From NCBI GenBank assembly GCA_024114885.1, contig CP099418.1:248001-312000 (forward strand): DNA of 64,000 bases, read 5' to 3'. The notes below the pieces were generated by a model. It was not told the origin of the DNA and did not search any database. It saw nothing but the letters and a program-made list of their open reading frames with translations. This document shows, one piece after another, positions 37,801 through 47,653 of the stretch. A program made the translations under genes and the position numbers. Position 1 is the stretch's first letter. Each line of letters begins with the position of its first letter. This DNA comes from Septoria linicola. Taxonomy: Eukaryota > Ascomycota > Dothideomycetes > Mycosphaerellales > Mycosphaerellaceae.

Positions 37801-39246
37801 GTACAATTCCCTCCTGCAGTGGTCACGCAAGACCCAACATCGTACACTACAACCGGTGATGCAGAAGAGACCACCGTGGAAGGTGTAACGTATACATTCT
37901 TACCAGGCCCGTTCCCATCAATAACAGCCACAAACCCATCGCCACCGCCCACTTCAACTCTACCTCCAGGACAAACGTCTAGTTCAACAATCCCTGTGCC
38001 ACCTCCGACCCAGAGTACAGAGCCCCCTCCGAATGACTGTGATGACTGTCCTGGATCCATAAACATTGAAATCGGCCCTCCAGGGCCCATCTGCGAGGAT
38101 GGCTGCGGAGATCTGTGTGAGTTTGGATGCGGCGGTTTCATACCTTGCTTCCCGCCCAGCGGAACTTGTAACTGCATTGGAGGCGCTTGTCCGTCCTTCC
38201 CATGTTTTGGCGCTGGCTGCATAGACTTTCCACCTGGATCATTTCCACCACCCGGCGGCAACTTGCCCGGTGGTCCACCACCAGGCGAGCCTAGTGATCC
38301 TGAAGAAAGCCAGAGTAGCAGCTCGTCCAGCAGCAGCAGCAGCTCAAGCACAAGGATCAACGCATGTCCAGCCAAGACTCCTGCTCCAGCCTCCGACTAT
38401 CCTGCACGGGATCAACCTGCTCCTATACTCGGTCAAGGTGGCTTTGGAGGCTCAGGGAACGCTGGCGGCGGCGGTGGAGGCGGTGGTCCCATTGAGACAG
38501 GCTTCCCTGATGAGACTACAAGTGGATCATCCCCTAGCACAACATCATACATCTCTTGCAGCACGCAGAATCAACAGCCTGGTCAGGGCATAACTCAAGC
38601 CTACTGCGTTTGCTCTGGATCGACATTTACACAGTCGACAGCGACGGATCCTCCAAACAGCTGTGCATACACTACGTTGCCCGGCCCATCGGAGACTATC
38701 AGCATCTCCAGATTGCCTACAGGACCTACAAGTACGCCTGAGCCTACTCCTGAGCCCGAGCCCGAACCTGAACCACAACCTGAGCCAGAGCCAGAGCCTC
38801 AGCCACCTGGTTTCCAGATGTGCATTGGTTCTAGTACGACACCAACAATCGGCGGATCTCCCGTGTACAACTACGTTGCGTACCCTATTGGTATGTTATG
38901 CCCTCGTATGCGCAAGTGTGCACAGCCTGACTAATGATTCGTTACAGATAGTGATTGCGATGCCGGAGTGTTCATCGCAGACCCGAACATAGGCTCTCCG
39001 CCTGACTTCTGTGACATACCGCGAGACGAACCTGTCCTAGACTACTGCGACACTAGAGCAAGGTTCGTGAATGAAGGACAAGAATACCGCGAAACGGGTT
39101 GCGCACTTTCGGTCGAGATTGATGGCCAAGTATACTCAGACTACGATCCACTCGAGGCCAGTGCGGACGATAACCCTTGCTCTCGTCGTTGTGGTACTGC
39201 TTCAATCAGTGGTCTGCTGGTGTTTACAAATCTCCCATTGTGCTGA
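34833..39246 (+). CDS. LysM / chitin-binding / GH18 chitinase (killer-toxin-like, subgroup C type)
   Basis: Exons 34833-35706, 35756-38890 and 38948-39246 give 1435 residues. Order: weak N-terminal signal (MIIRPYWIGVFWTGL); about 270 residues of unassigned sequence; LysM-like repeat 1 (about 288-335) and 2 (about 349-400); a Cys-rich CBM18-like hevein segment (about 438-460, CCNIWGQCG); and a GH18 catalytic domain (about 497-850) with SFGGW (562-566) and the active-site DGIDFDWEYP (604-613, acid Glu 611). A long Thr/Pro/Ser/Gly-rich tail follows, with a Cys/Pro block, poly-Ser, poly-Gly and a PEPEPE run, and a Cys-rich end. It hydrolyses chitin. LysM plus CBM18 plus GH18 is the architecture of fungal subgroup C chitinases, which are related to the alpha subunit of yeast killer toxins. 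The start Met is uncertain. Confidence 0.88.
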
Positions 39247-40404
39247 AGGAAGTCTCAAATAGGTTCTGCTACAGTCTACGATATTTCTGTAGACAGAACT
39301 CGTACTGAGGCTTAAGGCTAGGAAAATTACGATCATGACAAGCCAGCTCCACTCTCATCTACCAATCCACAGCTACCACCAATGAGCTCTGGAGGACAAC
39401 GGCTCCGATGAACGAGATGTACAAGGTGCGCGACCGAGCACTGCCTTGAAGGTCGCCTGCAACTGCTTGATTCTCATGACGTAGCATTTCGGTTTGTCCC
39501 TGCATATAGTTACAAAGACAAAACACAAACACACAGCTGCCGAGCATCCAAATTATTGGCAGTCACCATGACAGTCCGCTCGTGGCACACATGCTCAACA
39601 ACCATGCTGAAGGATGGCGCAGCTTCCCAATCTAGCCTTTGCTCCAAAAAAGCGAAGCCCGAAGAGCATGCCCTGCATGAATGAGCCGTCTTGGTTTCCA
39701 ATGCCAAGTGGCGCCAACGCCCGTCGAAGCCGTCTGCATAACATGGGGCGCACCAAATAAAGAGAAATTGTGCAAGATCGACTTTCTACTCAAGCGACCA
39801 AAGCGACTGAGCCTGGCAAATCATTGCATTGCAGCTAGCAAGTTGAGGCAAGTCCTGCTTCTGGCGACAACGTTGATGTTACATTCGGTGTAGCTCGGTA
39901 AGGGGTCATTGTGCTCAACGCGATATAGCCGGCTTCGAAAGAACGATGAGCACGCTAGGCCAGTGTGTGCGTGAAAGCTCTCCGATGCCGTTAGAGCAAG
40001 TGGAGCTCGAGTGGGACCTCAAAGTCCACGGCTGTACTGAACAACTCTGTCAATGATAATGGGAAGAACTTGATGTTGATAGCCTTGGGATGTGAAGTTA
40101 ATGCCAAGCTTTCCGAAACACGAGGGCTTGCCCATTAATACGAGTGCTTACCTCACGTGGCTTCTGTACCAGAAAAAGGGGAGGCATTGTAGAATCCTGA
40201 AAGAAGCACTATGTACAAACATGAGGATTTGGCTCAATGTACGGTTCTGAGGAATAAGGAAAGAGTGGAGGTGCTGGCGATCGGGGTGTTCGAATTTGAC
40301 GGGAAAATGGTTTCAGAGCGATAGTGGCAGGTTGTGTATCGAGACTTGCAGATGCACAGAAAGCTGGCCATGTAACTACGCTTGCAGATACTTATGAAGT
40401 TCAA
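39247..40404. other. Intergenic, no supported gene
   Basis: Between convergent genes. Only short, compositionally unremarkable frames. Confidence 0.5.
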
Positions 40405-42192
40405 TCAGGTATCGACGCTTGTATCGCCCACAGTAGCGTTAGGATCAAGCTTGAAGACATCGTCTGAGAGGAATTGTTCAACACCGTTCTCCCAAATTGT
40501 GTTCGCGGCCCAGAAGTTGATCAGAGTTTTAGATTTGTCGACTGCGTCTCGAGCGCCAATGATGGTATTGAACGAATCGATATTGTTGGCTTTTGGCAAG
40601 TTGGCCAGGCCGCCGGGAATCTCGTCGTAGTGGCCGTGTCTCGTGTCGTCTTGTCCCGAGTAAGTGTGAAATGTCTCGATCTCGCCGAAGCGACCGTATG
40701 TACCGGCTTTGAAAGCGAGGAAACCTGAGGTGATGGTTAGTAGGTCGTACAGGGGACGGGTTAGGGTGGCACTAACCACTCGCCGCAGCAGTGTCGCGAT
40801 CTTCAGGATTCAGAACCTTTCGTTTGGTGTGTCCAACAGCGTACGAGTCTTGTATGATGTGCAGACACACCCCAAGTGCTCTCTTCTGAAGGTCGAGTTT
40901 GGTGAAGTGGGTTGAAGGCGCCAAGACAAGCTCTTGGATCGACTGGCCTCCATTGGGTTCCGTGTTGGTGTTGAAGTATTGGTCACCAAACACAGATGAT
41001 AGCGAATCTGAAGCTTGCACGCCTTGATTCCCGCAAGCCAGTTTGTACATGGTCTTCAGCCACAGCATAAGCTGATCTTTGGTCGATTGTGCAGTTGCGC
41101 CTTTGCTCGGCGCCATTGCATGCAAGAATTGTAGATCATGGAAATGACTGCGTCTGGTCATATTGCCTTCGCCGTTGCCGCCCTCAAATGTGGCCGAATA
41201 CGCGAGACCTTTCGAGAACTGATGGTTGGTGGATTGCTCATCATCGAAGAGGAGACATTGCGGATCGTCGTTCCATACTACGCCCCTCATATACTCCCAC
41301 TGCTCATCGTTGAGATTGGCATATGTCGTGCCTCTTGGGAAGTGTTTATGGGATTGAACGAATGCCGCGATGGCGATGGTCTCGTGGACAGGTGGGAATT
41401 TCTCCCATGTCGCTTTGAGCGGGTCAATCGATGAGTGGAAGCCGATCTTGAACATAGCCGTGACCGGGACATTCTTGAAGTCGGAAGGGATCTCCAGTAT
41501 GTTATCCGAATGAGCAGAAGTTCCAATGCCTGCATGAAGCTGTCAGTCTCCTCTCAAGGATATCGCCTTTCCATGGCAATATAGAAGGCGATCTACACGG
41601 GCTAGTCGTACTCTGATCCACGGAGAGCGCTTCTGCTGGCTGAGCTTCCACTGGAGCAGGGCTATGCAGTGCCTCTGGAATATCCATCGTCGCGAACACG
41701 GTTGTGCTTTTGTCGATGATCTCAACGACCGCTATCTGTCGTCAGCTGAGCCTCGTGCATATGGAATTCAGAGGCGCGTTCACCGGTAAGAGGGTGACCT
41801 GATGTGTTGTAGGGATGCAGATTGCAGATGAGTTTGTCTGAGTTTGTCTTGACGCTACACCAGTTGTTGCTCCAACCCGTGGGATCCCCGTAGTCAAGCT
41901 CGAACGAAACCGAATTGTCAAGATCGCTTGGGAGGTATACCTCGTACGAGCACTTGCCAGCACTGCCTTCAAAACCCACTGTCCGGCGTTATATTCAGAT
42001 GTATGAGAAAGCATGTGTATCTGCGAGCGACCTACACTTGTCCTTGAGAACAATCAAGGCATTCCCGCCAGCTGTGATTGTGTTCGGGGGTGATCCGCTG
42101 TCATATTCGCCCTGTGAAGCACTGGAATCCACCAAGAGCAGGTCGGCACTGGTGCGGTTATACACGCTGACATCGCAGTAGTAGTGGTTCAT
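40405..42192 (-). CDS. Two-domain protein: aegerolysin-like beta-sandwich plus phospholipase C-like domain
   Basis: Five exons (42192-42036, 41978-41784, 41731-41612, 41529-40780, 40724-40405) join into one 513-residue frame. The N-terminal about 130 residues show an N-x-T/S-rich strand pattern, an AGG turn, GFEGSAGKCSYEVYL and DPTGWSNNW. This resembles aegerolysin-type membrane-binding beta-sandwiches but is not diagnostic. After a Pro/Ala linker, the C-terminal part has HETIAIAAFVQSHKHFP, HFHDLQFLHAM and LHIIQDSYAVGHTKR. The His/Asp spacing recalls the metal site of zinc-dependent phospholipase C/P1-nuclease folds. There is no signal peptide. Possible roles include membrane attack or lipid hydrolysis in competition or defence; this is inference. 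The fold calls need profile searches. Confidence 0.6.
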
Positions 42193-43210
42193 GCTGAGTA
42201 GATTGATTGTTTGCTGCGAACTCTGTCAAGGCGGCAGGAAGGTCTTTTGAAGACGCGGCTACTTGACGGCGGCATCATCTCTGTCATGTGCGAGGATAGT
42301 AGTCCTGTACACTACTGACCGCTAAAGAGACCCTGCTTGCTACGCTACCATGCCACAATTGGAGGCCATGAGCGAATAGATTCAGCCATGCAGGACTCAC
42401 GGCCACTCCGACTGCATGTTTGGAAGCGGTCTGATTGTATATGAGGGTTGCTCCAATGTTTGCAGCGATGTGCATGGTCGAGGTCTGTTCAGAATACATC
42501 GTGGCGGTCTCCGGGCTGGCTGAACGCGCATGAGCTGCAAGCCCCACGGGTTGCCCTTTTGTCCTGGATGCTATGCGCAGTGCCAGTGAGTGCACTACCA
42601 CGCTTTCTTGTGCTCTTGACATGATAGAAGCATGCTGGAGAGAGGGATTTTGTGATTCGAGGACACGATCGAGATGATGGGAAGAGCGAGCAGAAGGAGG
42701 ACCGAGGCGACCCTTTTCTCGGCTGCCAAGAACTGGTCGTGACGCCCCAGAGCTCTCTCCATGCACTCACATGTCGCTCCACGCTATGCTAACCATTCTC
42801 TATGCAGCTAGTAGCTTCTGCTCTGCACGTCCAATGAGAATCTGCAAGCAACACATCTTGTACGTCGAGATGCGCCCGCGCAACTGATCAATGAAGATCT
42901 AGCCCGCGACAACCAGTATGTGGCGTGCGCTTCACCGTTGCACGCACGAGGCTCGGTGGCAGAAAGTCAACGCAACTGGCATCAGAGTGCGGTCAAGAGG
43001 TGCATGTGCTAGCACTTGAGCAGATATCGACTGGCAAATCCCCGCAGTTGAGATCGAGATCATGCATCGGGGCGAAGGCACTCATGCCCGACATGAACGT
43101 GTATAAGTCAATGGGATAACACCATGTTGGCCTCTTCCTATCTCATATCAATCCAACAAACACAAGCAAACTACCTCCCCACTACTACCACCACTTTCAC
43201 ATCGCCCAGT
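42193..43210. other. Intergenic, no supported gene
   Basis: Short frames on both strands overlap each other and have no recognisable features. Presumably the shared promoter area of divergent genes. Confidence 0.45.
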
Positions 43211-43675
43211 ATGGCAGAAATCATCGCCTCTGACAACCAAGACCTCCCAAAGCCACCAGTGCCAGAAGGCTATGAAGTCCAGGAGAAAACCACCAAGAAT
43301 GGCAAGACCTATCAGGTCGGCACACCAATCAAATCCCAGGCCGAAGGCAGCGACGGCGGTCAGGAAGTTAGAGCAATGGGCGTCAACCTCCACATTGGCG
43401 GACAGGAGCAGCCCTTCAACCCACCTTGGGAGACTGGCCAAGACTGGCAAAACACCTCCGACGAAGTCCAAAAGAACACGGGAATCCTCCGATACAAGAT
43501 TGAGAACGGAGGCTTCTGGTACAAACACCGCCTTTGGATTTACACAACCAGACAAGCACATTACAACTTCCATTGTGGCGAACCTGATAATTACGAGCTG
43601 TGGGCACTCAAGGATCACGAGCATTACGTTGACTACAATTCAAGTGACCCGAGAATGATGTCTGTGGAATATTGA
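43211..43675 (+). CDS. Small hypothetical protein
   Basis: 154 residues from the ATG at 43211 (context CCAGTATGGC). The frame is open back to another ATG at 43124, but that extension is Thr-rich and looks like untranslated leader. The sequence is hydrophilic, with a Lys/Pro-rich N-terminus (PKPPVPEGYEVQEK) and an aromatic C-terminal half (GGFWYKHRLWIYTTRQAHYNF). No signal peptide and no known domain. I do not recognise it. The high aromatic content argues that it is a real protein. Confidence 0.55.
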   Translation: MAEIIASDNQDLPKPPVPEGYEVQEKTTKNGKTYQVGTPIKSQAEGSDGGQEVRAMGVNLHIGGQEQPFNPPWETGQDWQNTSDEVQKNTGILRYKIENGGFWYKHRLWIYTTRQAHYNFHCGEPDNYELWALKDHEHYVDYNSSDPRMMSVEY

Positions 43676-43773
43676 GAGGATGTGATGCGATCAACTCATT
43701 ACATGGAGTCGAACATGGAGACGACGACATGGCAAGCTCCGCAGCTGTATCTTGCCACATAGCAAAACATTCA

Positions 43774-44283
43774 TTATGCCCTCACATATCCTTTCCCCTT
43801 CTCCTCCATCACCCTCGAGACTGTTTGTCTGTCCCCTCGAGCACAGCACGCTCCTTTGGTGTAATACCATTGAGTCCCCCATGCATCGACCTGCTTGACG
43901 GATGATCTCGCCAAATCCGAGAATCTGTCTTCCAGCCCCTGGCGCCTCAGCTCGTTCAGGCGAGCGACATCCGGATTCGCAGCTTGCTCTCTCCTGTTCA
44001 GCGTATGCATGAATTCGATTGCGTCCTTCAGCTGTATGCGAAAAGAGTTGTGCGACGGACGAGCCACGATCTGCTTCTTCCATGCCTCAAGAGCTATTGC
44101 TTCTCGGTCGGTCTTAATTCCCTCGTAGCATCCCGTCAAGACCAGAAGGACCTCATCATTTGTCCTGTCCATGACGATCAAAGCCGCTTTACACGTCGGC
44201 ACTAAAGCTGAGTGACCTGTCCATCTTGGAAAATCTATCGACGAGCCCAGTCGGGCTTGTATCTTTTTGATCGGCGATGCCAT
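43774..44283 (-). CDS. Hypothetical protein
   Basis: 169 residues from the ATG at 44283 (MASPIKKIQARLG). The frame is open upstream to 44409. The sequence there (a GCTGAC branch-like site, pyrimidines, then CAG) suggests an upstream exon whose start I could not place. The protein is soluble, with a hydrophobic strand (CKAALIVMDR) and a basic helix-rich C-terminus. No domain recognised. It lies 310 bp downstream of the UstYa-like gene in the same orientation, so a link to that cluster is possible but unsupported. Confidence 0.45.
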   Translation of the reverse strand: MASPIKKIQARLGSSIDFPRWTGHSALVPTCKAALIVMDRTNDEVLLVLTGCYEGIKTDREAIALEAWKKQIVARPSHNSFRIQLKDAIEFMHTLNRREQAANPDVARLNELRRQGLEDRFSDLARSSVKQVDAWGTQWYYTKGACCARGDRQTVSRVMEEKGKGYVRA

Positions 44284-44593
44284 CTCTCGTTCAGTGTCTC
44301 TGCATAGAGCAAGATGCTTGGAGATAAGCTCTTCGATTGTGGTTTCTGCTTTGAACTCTATGCGACAAGCAGCGAACCGGTTGTGATATAGACTTGACTT
44401 CTCTGACAAAGTATGAAGTGGTCAGCAGGTCTGTAACTCGCTACTGTGGCGACAGAGTTCGACCACATAGACGGCAAGCCTGGCTGCTAATTCATGCCTA
44501 CAGTGCAGCCTCACGCAGACATGATCTTTCCTCACTCAATGAACATTCCCCTACTAGCAGAGTGTACAGCGCAGAAAACAGAGTGTTTTTCAT

Positions 44594-45690
44594 CTACGAC
44601 CAGTCTGCTAGCAACGGATCTGTGAAGACTGCATCTGGTGGTGCGTTCAAATGTACCGTCCAGTTTATATTTTGATTCTCGGGCGCGTGATGCCATGCAT
44701 TGAACCAGTTTATCATGGCTTCGTAGCTGTGGCATTTGTGCTGGCGACCGAATTGGGGGTAATTTTCTGAGGGTGAGATCCAGACGGTGGGGATAAGAGT
44801 TGTGGAGGCGCTGCATTGTAGGGTTTCACGAATGGTGTCGAGGCAGTGGCCTAGAACGTAGCATAAGTTAGTTGACGATAGGGTGAGTCTTGGTCAGGAT
44901 GGGGAGGGGCCTACGGATATGGCTTCGCCGACTCCACTCGGGTGTGAGAGTGTCGTCCTCAAATTGGCGATAGTAGTCTTTATTGAAGTACAGAGCTTTT
45001 CTCATTTCGTTCTGTTCGTCAATCAGCTCATCGTGTCGATACTAGATCACAAAGTCCTGCTTCTTCGCAGATAGCATCTGAAGTATTTCAGACTCACCAA
45101 ACAGTGCAAATCGTGCATTCCCTGCACAAAGACCCCAAACCCCTCCTTCTCCTCTCCTACAGCTCCCATTGGTGCGTATACATGTCTTTTTGGATCGAGA
45201 CCTATCTGACGCCCGAGATTGCCTGGTAAGAGGATGATTTGGTCTTTGACGCCGAGTTCGGTCCAGGCCGCATCAACATCTGAGCTGGGAGGTGCACTCC
45301 AACGACTGGTGATGTTGACGCGGTGGTTGCTGAATGTGGTGAGCTGAAGGGTGCGGTCGAGGTGTGGAAAGATGAAGGGGGCTGTGAGAAAGGAGGTGGG
45401 TGTTAGTAGAGGTCGAACGAGGTTATTGAGGGGGAGATTGGATGGAGGAACGCACTGCTCTCGAAATCTTGGGAGTAAGTCTTCATATCGTGGTTTCTTG
45501 TCCAGTAGTATGTTAATAATGCTGATACACTGTTTGTGAGGAGAAGGGTGGCAATAGCCCACGTTCGGAGAGATGTGGTCAGTGGACTTGAGGTTTGCTT
45601 TGTTCTATTGTGGTCCAGAAGAGTTTGTTCTTCGACATCGTCGCTATCTCTCCATCCTTCTTCTTTTGTGACATCAGTCGATTCTGACAT
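44594..45690 (-). CDS. UstYa/DUF3328-family oxidase-like protein
   Basis: Exons 45690-45456, 45381-45098, 45011-44915 and 44850-44594 join to 290 residues, with clean GT-AG introns and CTAAC branch sites in the first and third. A short acidic cytosolic N-terminus is followed by one membrane segment (about 43-62, TWAIATLLLTNSVSALLTYY). Further on are VDAAWTEL and YAPMG. Both family hallmarks are present: HDLHCL (168-173) and HIRHC (204-208, followed by LDTIR), which match the paired HxxHC motifs. UstYa proteins are thought to catalyse oxidative cyclisation of Kex2-released core peptides in fungal dikaritin-type RiPP pathways. The gene is transcribed divergently from the repeat precursor at 46750 across a 1.06-kb spacer, which strongly suggests a shared pathway. 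Confidence 0.9.
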
Positions 45691-46749
45691 TGCAGATTGT
45701 ATGGGTTCCGGGCAGTACTTGGATGCGGACTGCTGGATGTACTGTGGTCAGTCCACGAGGCCTACGGCAACACGAATTGAGTCTTTCTGACAATGCGAGA
45801 GAGTATACGTTGCGAGGGTGCCAAACTCTCGATTCATCGGCATCTGATGGCCTGGTTCTACGGCATTCTGGTGGTGATTAGGTTGATCGAAACCTGGTCT
45901 AACATCTTGACGTTGTACTTATCTTGATGCCGATATTTGTGCGTGGACAGAGCATGTCCTTTATCACTGCCGCAAAAGGTCTAGCTGTCTTACCATACAG
46001 AACCTGGTCTCGTGATCCCAGAGCAGAATCCTTGGTGTCTTATTCCGAACAAGCCGGAACGCTTTGCTGACTTCCGCCTGCTAGTGTGAATCGGCAGCGT
46101 TGTCGTTGCTTGAATAGTGGGTGGCAGGACAGAACCCAAGCGCACCACTGCAACATTTCGATGATTAGCTAACTTGTCAGAGCTGTCATTGTCACTTTTT
46201 GGATGTGCTTACATGACCACGAGACTTTGATGCATAATAGTTGCAGCTAGATCGGTCACTCAGCTAGTGTACCGCATGGTGAGCGATACGACATTGCTGA
46301 TGAACAGTAGCATGGATCATGGTTTACTGATTATGGCGTTCTTGCGTGCTGCCAATACGGGGGAGGTTCTGGGGCCGGTGGGCGCAGGTCTCGGTAGGAG
46401 GCCTAGAACTACTACTGCCGAGTAAACATAGCTGCATGCTTATGTAGCACACAAGCTTTGCTGCATGCAGCTTAGCGACAGTGTCTTATCACCGAAATCT
46501 GTGTTGGCGCCAGCCTTATACCCCGGTGGTCTCAGAGCTAGCGCCGCGAAATGTTCCAGGATAGCTCCATGGCTGTATCCATCAGCCGAAGTTCTGGTCA
46601 ATTATGTGATCAGGCGACAGGTCCTATCTCGAATGATGCCACAGAGGAGCTCCCGGTCATCTGCTTATATCAATCGCCACATCGCCAGAAGCCAGGACAA
46701 CGTCGACACTTCCTCAATTTCCATTGCTGTTTCGAGAATTCTTGCGAGA
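45691..46749. promoter_or_regulatory. Shared divergent promoter of the UstYa-like and precursor genes
   Basis: A 1.06-kb spacer between two start codons facing away from each other. A TATA-like CTTATATCAA lies about 84 bp before the precursor ATG (TATAT at 46666-46670). An inverted repeat with 10-bp arms, AGCTGCATGC (46430-46439) and GCATGCAGCT (46463-46472), lies about 280 bp upstream of it and could bind a dimeric regulator. No coding sequence was seen. Confidence 0.5.
46430..46472. promoter_or_regulatory. Inverted repeat in the RiPP spacer, candidate operator
   Basis: Perfect 10-bp arms separated by 23 bp. No other perfect inverted repeat of this size was noticed in the spacer by eye. Binding function is a guess. 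Confidence 0.3.
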
Positions 46750-47551
46750 ATGCACCTTTTCAGTGTCTTGGCTGCATCCAGCCTGGCCGCTGCTGCTGCT
46801 GCAGCACCAGTGGCAGAGCCCATCGGGAGTGGTATGCTTATAAGATCACGAGCTTGCAATTGTCCCAGTACTGATCTGCAGTGCAGCCAACGAGGTCACG
46901 GAGAAGCGAGATCCGTACTTTCTTGGCCGGACTTGGACGCCACCGGAGGACTCTGAGGAGTTTAAGGCCAAAGAGAAGAGAGATGCTTACTTCCTAGGCC
47001 GTACCTGGACTCCACCTGAGGATTCTGAAGAGTTCAAGGCCAAAGAGAAAAGAGATGCTTACTTCCTAGGCCGTACCTGGACTCCACCTGAGGATTCTGA
47101 AGAGTTCAAGGCCAAAGAGAAGAGAGATGCTTACTTCCTAGGCCGTACCTGGACTCCACCTGAGGATTCTGAAGAGTTCAAGGCCAAAGAGAAAAGAGAT
47201 GCTTACTTCCTAGGCCGTACCTGGACTCCACCTGAGGATTCTGAAGAGTTCAAGGCCAAAGAGAAGAGAGATGCTTACTTCCTAGGCCGTACCTGGACTC
47301 CACCTGAGGATTCTGAAGAGTTCAAGGCCAAAGAGAAGAGAGATGCTTACTTCCTAGGCCGTACCTGGACTCCACCTGAGGATTCTGAAGAGTTCAAGGC
47401 CAAAGAGAAAAGAGATGCTTACTTCCTGGGCCGTACCTGGACTCCACCTGAGGATTCTGAAGAGTTCAAGGCCAAAGAGAAAAGAGATGCTTACTTCCTG
47501 GGCCGTACCTGGACTCCACCTGAGGATTCTGAAGAGTTCAAGGCCAAGTAG
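46750..47551 (+). CDS. Secreted Kex2-processed repeat peptide precursor (candidate dikaritin-type RiPP)
   Basis: Exon 1 is 46750-46831. A 55-nt intron (46832-46886, GTATGC...CTGAT...CAG) restores frame to exon 2, 46887-47551, giving 248 residues. A signal peptide (MHLFSVLAASSLAAAAAAAP) and a short pro-segment ending TEKR lead into nine 24-residue units, each 72 bp, starting at 46910 and then every 72 bp. Unit 1 begins DPYFLGRTWTPP; units 2-9 begin DAYFLGRTWTPP. An acidic stretch follows, and each complete unit ends in the Kex2-type Lys-Arg. Complete units 2-8 differ only at synonymous sites. The Tyr-containing core, KR spacing, secretion signal and adjacent UstYa-like gene match fungal RiPP precursors. 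The last unit is cut by TAG (47549-47551) before its KR. A secreted kexin-processed peptide without cyclisation is the alternative. It does not look like an alpha-type mating pheromone. Confidence 0.88.
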
Positions 47552-47653
47552 AAGAGAGAGGCCAACTTGGCCAAGAAGGACGTATACTTCCTTGGTCGTA
47601 CTTGGACCCCTCCAGAGTACTCTGAGGAGTTCAAGGCCAAGGAGAAGAGCTAG
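46910..47653 (+). repeat. 72-bp coding minisatellite, ten units
   Basis: Nine contiguous 72-bp units (46910-47551) plus a diverged tenth (47579-47650) that lies beyond the stop codon, separated by a 27-bp spacer. Units 2-9 are almost identical at the DNA level. The tenth begins DVYFLGRTW. Confidence 0.9.
47552..47653 (+). pseudogene. Relic tenth precursor unit beyond the stop codon
   Basis: The precursor frame stays open for 33 codons after the TAG at 47549. It includes KREANLAKK and another unit that keeps YFLGRTWTPP, and ends in TAG (47651-47653). The position of the internal stop corresponds to GAG in other units, so one G-to-T change explains it. Confidence 0.75.

Noticed and set aside
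37348..38375. Long minus-strand frames opposite the chitinase tail
   Set aside because: They mirror the low-complexity Pro/Gly/Ser tail of the chitinase; their compositions are complementary artefacts.
46465..46956. A 163-codon plus-strand frame beginning well upstream of the precursor start
   Set aside because: It is the unspliced precursor exon 1 with its leader and intron read through; the signal peptide at 46750 and the intron explain it better.
46750..47551. Alpha-type mating pheromone precursor
   Set aside because: KR-separated repeats would fit, but the units lack the WC...GQ...W-like core of ascomycete alpha pheromones, are longer and acidic, and sit beside a UstYa-like gene.
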